This document shows positions 24,110 to 31,738 of a DNA stretch of 59,087 nt, in pieces. Every line of letters starts with the position of its first letter. The stretch's first letter is position 1. Origin of the DNA: Roseicyclus sp041163945 (GTDB taxonomy: Bacteria > Pseudomonadota > Alphaproteobacteria > Rhodobacterales > Rhodobacteraceae); NCBI GenBank assembly GCA_041163945.1, contig JBEAQJ010000167.1, positions 1 to 59,087 on the forward strand, given 5' to 3'. The notes beneath the pieces are model-generated. The model was not told the DNA's origin and searched no databases. It saw nothing but the letters and a program-made list of their open reading frames with translations. The translations under genes were made by a program, and so were the position numbers.

Positions 24110-25564
24110 ATGAGCACGGTAATCAAAGGCGGCACGATCGTGACAGCCGATCTGAGCTATGTGGCCGATCTGAAGATCGAAGGCGGGCAGATTGCCGAAA
24201 TCGGGCCGAACCTGACAGGTGCGACCGTTCTGGATGCGGCGGGCTGCTATGTCATGCCGGGGGGCATCGACCCGCACACCCATCTGGAAATGCCGTTCAT
24301 GGGCACCTATTCGGCCGATGATTTCGAAAGCGGCACCCGCGCGGCGCTTTCGGGCGGCACCACGATGGTGGTCGATTTCGCCCTGCCCAGCCCCGGCCAG
24401 GGTCTGCTCGACGCGCTGAAGATGTGGGACAACAAGGCAGGCCGCGCCAATTGCGATTATTCCTATCACATGGCGGTCACCTGGTGGGGGGAACAGGTCT
24501 TTGACGAGATGAAGACCGTGATCGCCGATCGGGGCATCAACAGCTTCAAGCATTTCATGGCCTACAAGGGCGCGCTCATGGTCAATGATGATGAGCTGTT
24601 CGCGTCGTTCAGCCGCTTGGCCGAGCTGGGCGGGATCGCGATGGTCCATGCCGAGAACGGCGATGTGGTTGCCGAATTGACCGCCAAGCTTTTGGCGGCG
24701 GGCAACACCGGCCCCGAAGCGCATGCCTATTCCCGCCCCGCCCAGGTCGAGGGCGAAGCCACCAACCGCGCGATCATGATCGCCGATATGACCGGCGTGC
24801 CGCTTTATGTCGTGCATGTCTCGTCCGAAGACGCGCATGAGGCGATCCGGCGCGCGCGCAGCCTTGGCAAGCGGGTCTGGGGCGAGCCCCTGATCCAGCA
24901 TCTGACGCTGGATGAAAGCGAATATTTCCACCCCGATTGGGACCATGCCGCGCGCCGCGTCATGAGCCCGCCGTTTCGCGACAAAAAGCACCAAGACAGC
25001 CTTTGGGCGGGGCTGATGTCGGGCTCGCTGTCGGTGGTCGCGACCGATCACTGTGCCTTTACCACCGAACAGAAACGCTTTGGCATCGGCGATTTTTCCA
25101 AGATCCCCAACGGCACCGGCGGGCTTGAGGACCGTATGCCGATGCTGTGGACGCATGGTGTGGCCACGGGCCGCCTGACGCCCAACGAATTCGTGGCGAT
25201 CACATCCACGAACATCGCCAAAATCTTGAATTGCTATCCGAAAAAAGGCGCGATCCTGGTGGGCGCGGATGCCGATATCGTGGTCTGGGACCCGACGAAG
25301 GAAAAGACCATTGCCGCCAAGACCCAGCAATCGGCGATCGATTACAACGTCTTCGAAGGGCACAAGGTCAAGGGCCTGCCGCGCTTTACGCTGACGCGTG
25401 GGCATGTCGCTGTGCACGATGGCGAGATGCGCACCCGCGAAGGCCATGGCCAGTTCGTCAAGCGCCCCGGCAACGGCACGGTCAATCGCGCGCTCAGCAC
25501 CTGGAAAGAGCTGACAGCACCCCGTCCGGTGGAACGCTCCGGCATTCCGGCAACGGGCGTATAA
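24110..25564 (+). CDS. hydA: Dihydropyrimidinase (D-hydantoinase)
   Basis: Zn-dependent amidohydrolase opening dihydrouracil/dihydrothymine to N-carbamoyl-beta-amino acids. 484 residues. Metal ligands are His57 and His59 in GIDPHTHLEMPF, the carboxylated Lys153 in HFMAYKGALMV, a His in MVHAENGD and YVVHVSSEDAHEA, and the Asp in VVATDHCAF. Strictly of the dihydropyrimidinase/hydantoinase group and not dihydroorotase or allantoinase by the MPGGIDPHTHLEMPFMGT and SGSLSVVATDHCAF motifs. The stop overlaps the following ABC ATPase start by one base (TAATG). Confidence 0.95.
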   Translation: MSTVIKGGTIVTADLSYVADLKIEGGQIAEIGPNLTGATVLDAAGCYVMPGGIDPHTHLEMPFMGTYSADDFESGTRAALSGGTTMVVDFALPSPGQGLLDALKMWDNKAGRANCDYSYHMAVTWWGEQVFDEMKTVIADRGINSFKHFMAYKGALMVNDDELFASFSRLAELGGIAMVHAENGDVVAELTAKLLAAGNTGPEAHAYSRPAQVEGEATNRAIMIADMTGVPLYVVHVSSEDAHEAIRRARSLGKRVWGEPLIQHLTLDESEYFHPDWDHAARRVMSPPFRDKKHQDSLWAGLMSGSLSVVATDHCAFTTEQKRFGIGDFSKIPNGTGGLEDRMPMLWTHGVATGRLTPNEFVAITSTNIAKILNCYPKKGAILVGADADIVVWDPTKEKTIAAKTQQSAIDYNVFEGHKVKGLPRFTLTRGHVAVHDGEMRTREGHGQFVKRPGNGTVNRALSTWKELTAPRPVERSGIPATGV

Positions 25565-26385
25565 TGGCCCAGACAGCCCGGCGACCTGACATGAATAAAG
25601 ATGCGCAAGCGCCTGTGATCGAGGCGAAAAACCTTGATCTGACGTTTCAGACCAATGATGGTCCGGTGCATGCGCTCAAGGATGTATCCCTGTCGATCGG
25701 CAAGGGCGAATTCGTCAGTTTCATCGGGCCGTCCGGCTGTGGCAAGACCACGTTCCTGCGCGTGATCGCGGCGCTGGAACAGCCCACGGGCGGAAGCATC
25801 ACCATCAATGGCATGACCCCCGATCAGGCCCGCCAGAACCGCGCCTATGGCTATGTGTTTCAGGCGGCGGGGCTGTACCCGTGGCGGACCATCGAAAAGA
25901 ACATCGCGCTGCCGCTTGAAATCATGGGTTTTGACCGGGCAGAACAGGAACGTCGCGTGAAAAACGTTCTGCAACTCGTTGATCTGGAAGGGTTCGGCAA
26001 GAAATTTCCCTGGCAGCTGTCGGGCGGCATGCAGCAGCGGGCAAGCATTGCGCGCGCGCTGGCCTTCGATGCCGATATCCTGTTGATGGATGAACCGTTT
26101 GGCGCGCTGGATGAAATCGTGCGCGATCACCTGAACGAACAGCTGCTGCAGCTGTGGGCGCGCACGGAAAAGACCATCGGCTTTGTCACCCATTCGATCC
26201 CCGAGGCGGTGTATCTGTCGACCAAGATCGTCGTCATGTCGCCCCGGCCCGGCCGGATCAGCGACGTGATCGAAAGCGATCTGCCGCGCGAGCGCCCGCT
26301 TGATATCCGCGACACGCCGGAATTCCTGGCCATCGCGCATCGCGTCCGCGAAGGGCTGCGTGCGGGGCATGCCTATGACGACTGA
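25564..26385 (+). CDS. ABC transporter ATPase, nitrate/taurine/NMT1 type (predicted pyrimidine import)
   Basis: 273 residues with Walker A GPSGCGKTT, Q-loop YVFQAAGLYPW, signature LSGGMQQRASIARAL, Walker B ILLMDEPFGALDE and switch His in FVTHSIPEA. The form is that of SsuB/TauB/ThiZ ATPases, which work with NMT1/THI5-like binding proteins. ATG 25564 overlaps the hydA stop; an internal Met at 25591 would give 264 residues and better aligned N-terminus. Operon with two permeases and a binding protein downstream. A substrate such as uracil, thymine, dihydropyrimidine or hydantoin is inferred from context only. Confidence 0.9.
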   Translation: MAQTARRPDMNKDAQAPVIEAKNLDLTFQTNDGPVHALKDVSLSIGKGEFVSFIGPSGCGKTTFLRVIAALEQPTGGSITINGMTPDQARQNRAYGYVFQAAGLYPWRTIEKNIALPLEIMGFDRAEQERRVKNVLQLVDLEGFGKKFPWQLSGGMQQRASIARALAFDADILLMDEPFGALDEIVRDHLNEQLLQLWARTEKTIGFVTHSIPEAVYLSTKIVVMSPRPGRISDVIESDLPRERPLDIRDTPEFLAIAHRVREGLRAGHAYDD

Positions 26386-26394
26386 GGGCACGCC

Positions 26395-26730
26395 ATGAGC
26401 GCGGGTCTTACCCTCTGGCTTGGGGGCGCGATGCTGGTGTTCCTGACCGCCAGCGCGACGCTGCGCCATTATGTCGACAATTCCAAACCCTGGGTGCTGC
26501 TGATCGCGCTGTGTCTTTACACGCTGGGCAACCTGATGATGGTCAGGCTGATGCGCGAGACGGGCATGGCGGTGGCCATCTCGGTGTCGGCCGTGTTGCA
26601 GCTTGTGCTGGCCAGCGCCGTGGGTCTGACCCTATTCGGCGAACGCCCGACGGCGTTGCAGGCGGCCGGTCTGGCGCTGGGGGTCGTGGCGGTTGCGCTG
26701 ATCGTCTGGCCCGAGCGGGGGCAGGGATGA
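26395..26730 (+). CDS. Small four-helix DMT/SMR-like membrane protein inside the ABC operon
   Basis: 111 residues, nearly all hydrophobic, with four predicted helices: SAGLTLWLGGAMLVFLTASAT, WVLLIALCLYTLGNLMMV, GMAVAISVSAVLQLVLASAVGLTLF, and ALQAAGLALGVVAVALIVW. The third helix is followed by FGERPTALQAAGLALG, the usual EamA/SMR C-terminal pattern. It lacks the essential early Glu of EmrE-type exporters at the expected place. Placed between ATPase and permease with an ATGA overlap to the permease, it may be a transporter accessory subunit or an independent carrier. Confidence 0.82.
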   Translation: MSAGLTLWLGGAMLVFLTASATLRHYVDNSKPWVLLIALCLYTLGNLMMVRLMRETGMAVAISVSAVLQLVLASAVGLTLFGERPTALQAAGLALGVVAVALIVWPERGQG

Positions 26731-27716
26731 GCATGGCGGCCGCACAATCGCCCACGCGCGGGGGTGGGGCGCTGGGCGGGGTTTTGCGCAGCGTGCTGCC
26801 GGTGCTGACGGTCATTCTGGCCATCGTTGCGATCTGGTATGCCGCCAGCGTGATGATGAACCGCGCCTGGACCCTGGACCAGGCGCAGCGCCAGAGCGTG
26901 GCGCTGACGCCGATGCAGATCCTGGCCGACACGCTGCGCCAGGAACGCCCGGTGTTGCCCGCACCCCATCAGGTCGCGGCGGAAATCTGGGCGACCACGG
27001 TGGGCGAACCCGTGATGCGCGAGCGGCGCGGGCAGCTGCAGGGCAACCCGCGCAACTTGATCTTTCACGCCTACCACACGCTTTGGCCAACGATCCTGGG
27101 CTTTGTCATCGGCGGGTTTCTGGGTATCTTGCTGGCCATCGGCATTGTGCACAGCCGGGCCATGGATCTGAGCGTCATGCCCTGGGCCATTGCCAGTCAG
27201 ACCATTCCGATCCTGGCGATTGCGCCCATCATCGTGGTGGTGGTGTCGAACCTGCCGGCGTTGAACACGGCCGTCGACCAAGGCTGGATCAGCGAAGACA
27301 CCAAGCTTTTGGTGCCCAAGGCGTTGATTTCGGCCTATCTCAGCTTTTTCCCGGTCGTGGTTGGCATGGTGGCGGGGCTGCGCAGCCCGCTTGCGATGGA
27401 TCTGGACCTGATGCGCACCTATTCGGCCAGCCGGCCCCAGACCTTCTGGAAGCTGCGGTTGCCCGCATCCGTTCCGTTCCTGTTCACCTCGTTCAAGGTG
27501 TCGATCGCGGCGGCGCTTGTGGGCACGATCGTGGCCGAACTGCCCACGGGGGCGCGCTTTGGGCTTGGGGCGCGGCTTTTGACGGGCAGCTATTACGGCC
27601 AGACGATCCAGATCTGGTCGGCGCTGTTCATGGCCGCGATCTGTGCGGCGGGCCTTGTGATGCTGCTGGGGGGGCTGGAAAAGATCGTTTTGCGGCGGAT
27701 GGGGGCGCGGGCATGA
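26727..27716 (+). CDS. ABC transporter permease 1 (SsuC/ThiX type)
   Basis: 329 residues, BPD_transp_1 family. First helix about residues 20-45 (VLPVLTVILAIVAIWYAASVMM), then a periplasmic segment of about 70 residues, then the core transmembrane domain (LWPTILGFVIGGFLGILLAIGI onwards). The coupling loop is DLDLMRTYSASRPQTFWKLRLPASVPFLFTSFKVSIAAALVG, the NMT1-class EAA-like motif. Starts inside the stop of the small membrane protein (ATGA) and itself ends by overlapping the second permease. Confidence 0.92.
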   Translation: MSMAAAQSPTRGGGALGGVLRSVLPVLTVILAIVAIWYAASVMMNRAWTLDQAQRQSVALTPMQILADTLRQERPVLPAPHQVAAEIWATTVGEPVMRERRGQLQGNPRNLIFHAYHTLWPTILGFVIGGFLGILLAIGIVHSRAMDLSVMPWAIASQTIPILAIAPIIVVVVSNLPALNTAVDQGWISEDTKLLVPKALISAYLSFFPVVVGMVAGLRSPLAMDLDLMRTYSASRPQTFWKLRLPASVPFLFTSFKVSIAAALVGTIVAELPTGARFGLGARLLTGSYYGQTIQIWSALFMAAICAAGLVMLLGGLEKIVLRRMGARA

Positions 27717-28630
27717 GGGCGCTGTACATCCCTTCATGGGGCTTGCCGGTGCTGGGCGCGGTGCTGATCGCGCTGGCCTGGGCGGGCGATCCGCGGCTGG
27801 CGCTGATCCTGGCGGTGTGGTTTGGCGCCTGGGCGGTGAACGCGGGCCTGGCTGGCCGGGCCATCGGGCGCGGGCTGCGCGTCGCGGTGCCCATGATCTT
27901 TGGCGTGACCCTGTTGGTCCTGTGGGAAATGGCGGTGCGTCTTTACGATATTTCCTTTGTCATTCTGCCCGCACCCTCTGCGATCTGGGCGCGGATGATG
28001 GCCGAAACCGCGACGCTTTGGGCCGACTTCCAGCAAACGATCCTGAAAGGCGCGTTGGCGGGCTACGCCATGGGCTGCGGCGGGGCGCTGGTGATGGCGC
28101 TGGCGGTGGACCGGTCGCCGTTCTTGCAGCGGGGGCTTTTGCCGGTCGGCAATTTCATCGCGGCCCTGCCCATCGTGGGCACGGCACCGATTTTCGTCAT
28201 GTGGTTCGGCTTTGGCTGGCAGTCGAAGGCGGCGGTGGTGGTGGCGATGGTGTTTTTCCCGATGCTGGTCAATTGCGTGCAGGGTCTGAAGGCATCGGAT
28301 GCCATGCAGCGCGACCTGATGCGCACCTATGCCGCCAGCTATGCCCAGACACTGCTCAAGCTGCGGCTGCCGACCGCGCTGCCGTTCATTTTCAACGGGT
28401 TGAAAATCTGCACGACGCTTGCGCTGATCGGGGCGATTGTTGCTGAATTTTTCGGCTCTCCCACGGTCGGGATGGGCTTCCGCATCAAGATCGAGATGGG
28501 GCGGCTGGCCATGGATATGGTCTGGGCCGAAATTGCGGTGGCCGCCGTGGCGGGATCGCTGTTTTTTGGAATTGTGGCGCTGATCGAGCGGCAATTGACC
28601 TTCTGGCACCCGGCGCAACGACGGGGCTGA
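27713..28630 (+). CDS. ABC transporter permease 2 (SsuC/ThiX type)
   Basis: 305 residues, same family as permease 1; the pair would form a heterodimer. Helices include LPVLGAVLIALAWAG, LALILAVWFGAWAVNAGL, RVAVPMIFGVTLLVLWEMAVRLY and the core from FQQTILKGALAGYAMG. Coupling loop DLMRTYAASYAQTLLKLRLPTALPFIFNGLKICTTLALIGAIVAEFFGS. ATG 27713 overlaps the permease 1 stop; the open frame extending upstream to 27083 is a shadow of permease 1. The two added N-terminal helices are unusual compared with typical 250-270-residue SsuC proteins. Confidence 0.92.
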   Translation: MRALYIPSWGLPVLGAVLIALAWAGDPRLALILAVWFGAWAVNAGLAGRAIGRGLRVAVPMIFGVTLLVLWEMAVRLYDISFVILPAPSAIWARMMAETATLWADFQQTILKGALAGYAMGCGGALVMALAVDRSPFLQRGLLPVGNFIAALPIVGTAPIFVMWFGFGWQSKAAVVVAMVFFPMLVNCVQGLKASDAMQRDLMRTYAASYAQTLLKLRLPTALPFIFNGLKICTTLALIGAIVAEFFGSPTVGMGFRIKIEMGRLAMDMVWAEIAVAAVAGSLFFGIVALIERQLTFWHPAQRRG

Positions 28631-28666
28631 AGCACTGAAATCATGGTTCAACCTGGAGGGAAGACA

Positions 28667-29650
28667 ATGAAAAGAACACTGATCCCGGCGCTGGCGCTGG
28701 GCATGGTCGCGGGGGCGGCCCAAGCGCAAGACGAGGTGAAGCTGCAATTGCAGTGGGTCACCCAATCCCAGTTCGCGGGCTATTACGTCGCGCTGGAAAA
28801 CGGCTATTACGAGGAAGAAGGTCTGGATGTGACCATTCTGCCGGGTGGTCCCGACATCGCACCGCCGCAGGTTTTGGCCGGTGGCGGCGCGGATGCGATG
28901 CTGAACTGGATGCCATCGGCCCTGGCCGCACGCGAGCGCGGATTGCCGGTCGTCAACATCGCCCAGCCCTTTGTGCGTTCGGGGTTGCAGCTGACCTGCT
29001 GGAAGGACAGCGGCATCACCGAACCCGCCGATCTGGCCGGTCACACGGTGGCGCATTGGTTCTTTGGCAATGAATACCCCTTCATGGGCTGGATGAGCCA
29101 GCTGGGTATTCCCGTCGACGGGTCGGCAAACGGGGTCACGCTGCTGCAGGCGGGCTTTAACGTCGATCCGCTGCTGCAGCGTCAGGCCGATTGCATTTCG
29201 ACCATGACCTACAATGAATACTGGCAGATCATCGATGCCGGCGTCAGCCCGGAGGAATTGGTGACCTTCCGCTATTCGGATTACGGCATGGACACGCTGG
29301 AAGACGGCATTTACGTGCTGGAAGACAATCTGAACGATCCGGCCTTTTTCGACAAGATGACGCGCTTTGTGCGCGCCTCGATGAAGGGTTGGGCTTGGGC
29401 TGCGGAAAACCCCGATGATGCGGCGATGATCGTGCTGGATTACGATGAAACCGGCGCGCAGACCGAAACCCATCAAAAGCGGATGATGGGCGAGATCGCG
29501 CTGTTGGTGGAAGGCGGCGATGGGCGGCTGGACGAGGCATCTTATGCCCGCACGGTGCGCACGCTGCTGGAAGGCGGCGACGCGGTCATCACCGCCGAAC
29601 CCGCGGGCGCATGGACCCATGCCGTCACGGATGCGGCGCTGGCCAACTGA
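28667..29650 (+). CDS. ABC transporter substrate-binding protein, NMT1/THI5-like
   Basis: 327 residues; signal peptide KRTLIPALALGMVAGAAQAQ cleaved before DEVKLQLQWVTQSQFAGYYVALENGYYEEEGLDVTILPGG, the opening of THI5/NMT1-like proteins that bind pyrimidine rings (HMP precursors, formylaminopyrimidine) among other ligands. Further motifs: PPQVLAGGGADAMLNWMPSALAARERG and TMTYNEYWQIIDAG. A strong GGAGGG ribosome site sits eight bases before ATG 28667. Last gene of the operon, followed by a strong hairpin. The fold's known preference for pyrimidines supports a base importer. Confidence 0.92.
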   Translation: MKRTLIPALALGMVAGAAQAQDEVKLQLQWVTQSQFAGYYVALENGYYEEEGLDVTILPGGPDIAPPQVLAGGGADAMLNWMPSALAARERGLPVVNIAQPFVRSGLQLTCWKDSGITEPADLAGHTVAHWFFGNEYPFMGWMSQLGIPVDGSANGVTLLQAGFNVDPLLQRQADCISTMTYNEYWQIIDAGVSPEELVTFRYSDYGMDTLEDGIYVLEDNLNDPAFFDKMTRFVRASMKGWAWAAENPDDAAMIVLDYDETGAQTETHQKRMMGEIALLVEGGDGRLDEASYARTVRTLLEGGDAVITAEPAGAWTHAVTDAALAN

Positions 29651-29674
29651 GCCGCAATTTTTGTCGTAAAACAC

Positions 29675-29708
29675 ACAGCCCCGGGGCGCGCGCGATCCCC
29701 GGGGCTGT
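29675..29708. terminator. Strong stem-loop terminator between convergent genes
   Basis: CAGCCCCGGGG (29676-29686) pairs perfectly with CCCCGGGGCTG (29697-29707), one more A-T pair outside, ten-base loop. It lies 25 bases past the binding-protein stop and 8 bases past the stop of the small minus-strand frame, so it probably works in both directions. Confidence 0.8.
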
Positions 29709-29715
29709 TGCCATT

Positions 29716-30042
29716 CTAGCGCCGGTGATCGAACTGCGCGGGGCCCGTCGTGTCGGGCGGCGCGCCATAGCGGGCGATGGCCGGCACCGGATCGTCCAGT
29801 CGGTCGAAATCACCCACCTGTCGGGTGTTCAGTGGCGGAATGCCCAAGCCTTTCAGCGGGGCGGGGTCGCGCGGCGGCGCCGGCCAGGGATCGGCGCGCA
29901 TCTTGGGGCTGGCGTCCAGCGCCGTGACCGCCGCAAGGCCCAGATCGGGCTGTGCCACACCCCCTGCCGCGCTTGGGGCGTGTGCCCAAGCCGACAGGCC
30001 GACGCCCGGCCCGGCAGACGGCGAAACTACAGGCAAGACCAT
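29716..30042 (-). CDS. Small hypothetical protein, Pro/Ala-rich
   Basis: 108-residue frame ending just before a strong hairpin on its downstream side. Third codon positions are mostly G or C along its length, like the neighbours, and no competing frame is better. The first 25 residues are moderately hydrophobic (LPVVSPSAGPGVGLSAWAHA), not a clear signal peptide. The C-terminal part (PPLNTRQVGDFDRLDDPVPAIARYGAPPDTTGPAQFDHRR) looks like a structured coding tail. No family recognised; start codon uncertain. Confidence 0.45.
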   Translation of the reverse strand: MVLPVVSPSAGPGVGLSAWAHAPSAAGGVAQPDLGLAAVTALDASPKMRADPWPAPPRDPAPLKGLGIPPLNTRQVGDFDRLDDPVPAIARYGAPPDTTGPAQFDHRR

Positions 30043-30250
30043 GTCGCGGCCTCCGGTCTACGAAAGCCCCCATCCCGGATCGCGTTATACCAGATCGCAT
30101 CGCGCCGACCAGCCGACGCCTAAAATCGATGGTATTTTTCCATCCGGCCGGGGGCTTTCGGCGGCGCAGGGCCGTTTTGTAAAGCACCACATAAGCCATT
30201 CATCTGGCGCAGATTTCCTGTTAAGATGATGCCGATCATGGCAGGGCAAT

Positions 30251-31585
30251 ATGATGGCTTCGATATCTTCGGCCCCGCGCCGCGCACAGCTGACCGGCAA
30301 CCGTATCCGCGAACGGCGGCTGGTTTTGGGCATGAAGCAGGCCGTTCTGGCCGAGGCGGTGGGAATTTCGGCCTCGTATCTCAACCTGATCGAACACAAT
30401 CGCCGCCGGATCGGGGGCAAGCTGTTGGTTGCACTGGCCCGCGCGCTGTCGGTCGAACCTGCACAGTTGAGCGAAGGGGCCGATGCCACGCTTTACGATG
30501 CGTTGCAAAGCGTGGCGCGCGAGCAGCCCGATGCACGGGCCACAGCCCCCGAAATTGACCGCATCGATGAAATGGCCGGTCGCTTTCCCGGCTGGGCCGC
30601 CCTGATCGCGGCGCAGCAAAAGCGCATCGCCGCGCTCGAAGCCGTGGTCGAAGGGTTGCGTGACCGCATCGGCCATGACCCGATCCTGGCCGAATCGATG
30701 CACGAGGTTCTTTCGACCGTGGCCGCCATCCGTTCCACGGCCGATATCTTGGTGCGCGAACCCGATCTGGATGCCGTCTGGCGGGGGCGGTTCCACCGCA
30801 ACCTGCACGAAGAGGCCGAACGCCTGTCCACGCGTGCCACCGCGCTGATCCGCCATTTCGAACCCGAAGCCGCCGATGCCGACCCGCGCGCGGCGTCGAC
30901 CCCGATCGAAACGGTCGAGGCCATGTTCGAAGCGGCCGATCATCATGTCCCCGAGATCGAGGCGCATGGCCCCGCGGCCATTGCCGGCATCTTGGCGCGC
31001 GCTGCCGGCATGCAAGACCCCGCCACCCATGCCCTGGGCGCCCGTTGGCTGTCGGCCTATGCCAGCGACGCCGCGCGGTTGCCCTTGCCGGTGATGCGGC
31101 CCGCGGCCGAGGCGGCGGGATATGATCCGGCCATCTTGTTGGGTTTGGGGCAGGGCGATGTTGGCTTGGTGTTGCGCCGTCTGGCCACCTTGCCGCGCCA
31201 GACCGATCCGGGCGCCGGCCCGCCGCCCTTTGGTTTGGCGGTCTGCGACGGGGCGGGGGCCTTGATTTTCCGTCGCCGTTTGACCGCCTTTTCCATTCCC
31301 CGCTTCGGGGCGGGCTGCCCGCTGTGGCCGCTGTATCGTGCCCTGGGCCGACCCGGTCAGCCCGAAGCCGCGCTGATCGAAATGCCGCAAGGCGCACGTT
31401 TCCGCGCCTGGGCGGTCAGCCAGCCCGCCGCGCAGACGGGCTTTGGCGAGGCGCCGCTGATGCAGGCGGTGATGCTGGTCACCCCGGTCGCTGCAACGCC
31501 GGCCCATGTCGCCGGCCCGCCCGCGATTGCGGCGGGGCCCGGTTGCCATCTGTGCCCGCGGATGGGCTGCCCGGCCCGTCGCTGA
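30251..31585 (+). CDS. XRE-family regulator with ScfRs-type C-terminus
   Basis: 444 residues. N-terminal helix-turn-helix (about 14-70: LTGNRIRERRLVLGMKQAVLAEAVGISASYLNLIEHNRRRIGG). The C-terminal half has PPFGLAVCDGAGALIFRRRLTAFSIPRFGAGCPLWPLYRALGRPGQP and ends with a cysteine cluster GCHLCPRMGCPARR, the pattern of short-chain-fatty-acyl regulators (ScfRs, RamB-like). Family members control acetate/propionate assimilation. Located 150 bases upstream of the tcu-like operon and in the same orientation, so it may regulate that cluster. No IrrE-type metalloprotease motif is present. Confidence 0.85.
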   Translation: MMASISSAPRRAQLTGNRIRERRLVLGMKQAVLAEAVGISASYLNLIEHNRRRIGGKLLVALARALSVEPAQLSEGADATLYDALQSVAREQPDARATAPEIDRIDEMAGRFPGWAALIAAQQKRIAALEAVVEGLRDRIGHDPILAESMHEVLSTVAAIRSTADILVREPDLDAVWRGRFHRNLHEEAERLSTRATALIRHFEPEAADADPRAASTPIETVEAMFEAADHHVPEIEAHGPAAIAGILARAAGMQDPATHALGARWLSAYASDAARLPLPVMRPAAEAAGYDPAILLGLGQGDVGLVLRRLATLPRQTDPGAGPPPFGLAVCDGAGALIFRRRLTAFSIPRFGAGCPLWPLYRALGRPGQPEAALIEMPQGARFRAWAVSQPAAQTGFGEAPLMQAVMLVTPVAATPAHVAGPPAIAAGPGCHLCPRMGCPARR

Positions 31586-31615
31586 CCGGGCGAGCCGGTC
31601 GGGGCGACCGGATGC

Positions 31616-31643
31616 TTGACCGTCGCGTATCCGGGTGTATACC
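31616..31643 (+). promoter_or_regulatory. Predicted promoter of the tcuAB-like operon
   Basis: TTGACC (31616-31621) and TATACC (31638-31643) are separated by 16 bases. Transcription would start near 31650, within the adjoining inverted repeat. Confidence 0.5.
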
Positions 31644-31661
31644 GCTGGATATATCCCAGCG
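31643..31661. promoter_or_regulatory. Inverted-repeat operator candidate upstream of tcuA
   Basis: CGCTGGATATATCCCAGCG has 6-bp arms CGCTGG/CCAGCG and contains the smaller palindrome GGATATATCC. It covers the predicted transcription start, a position that fits a repressor site. The cognate regulator is not known; the XRE/ScfRs gene upstream is a candidate. Confidence 0.5.
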
Positions 31662-31738
31662 ATCGCGCCGGGCCGCGCCCTGTGGCGGCATGGCCTTGGC
31701 GCCCGATGCCGCCCACCCAACCGCCAGGACCGGACGCC

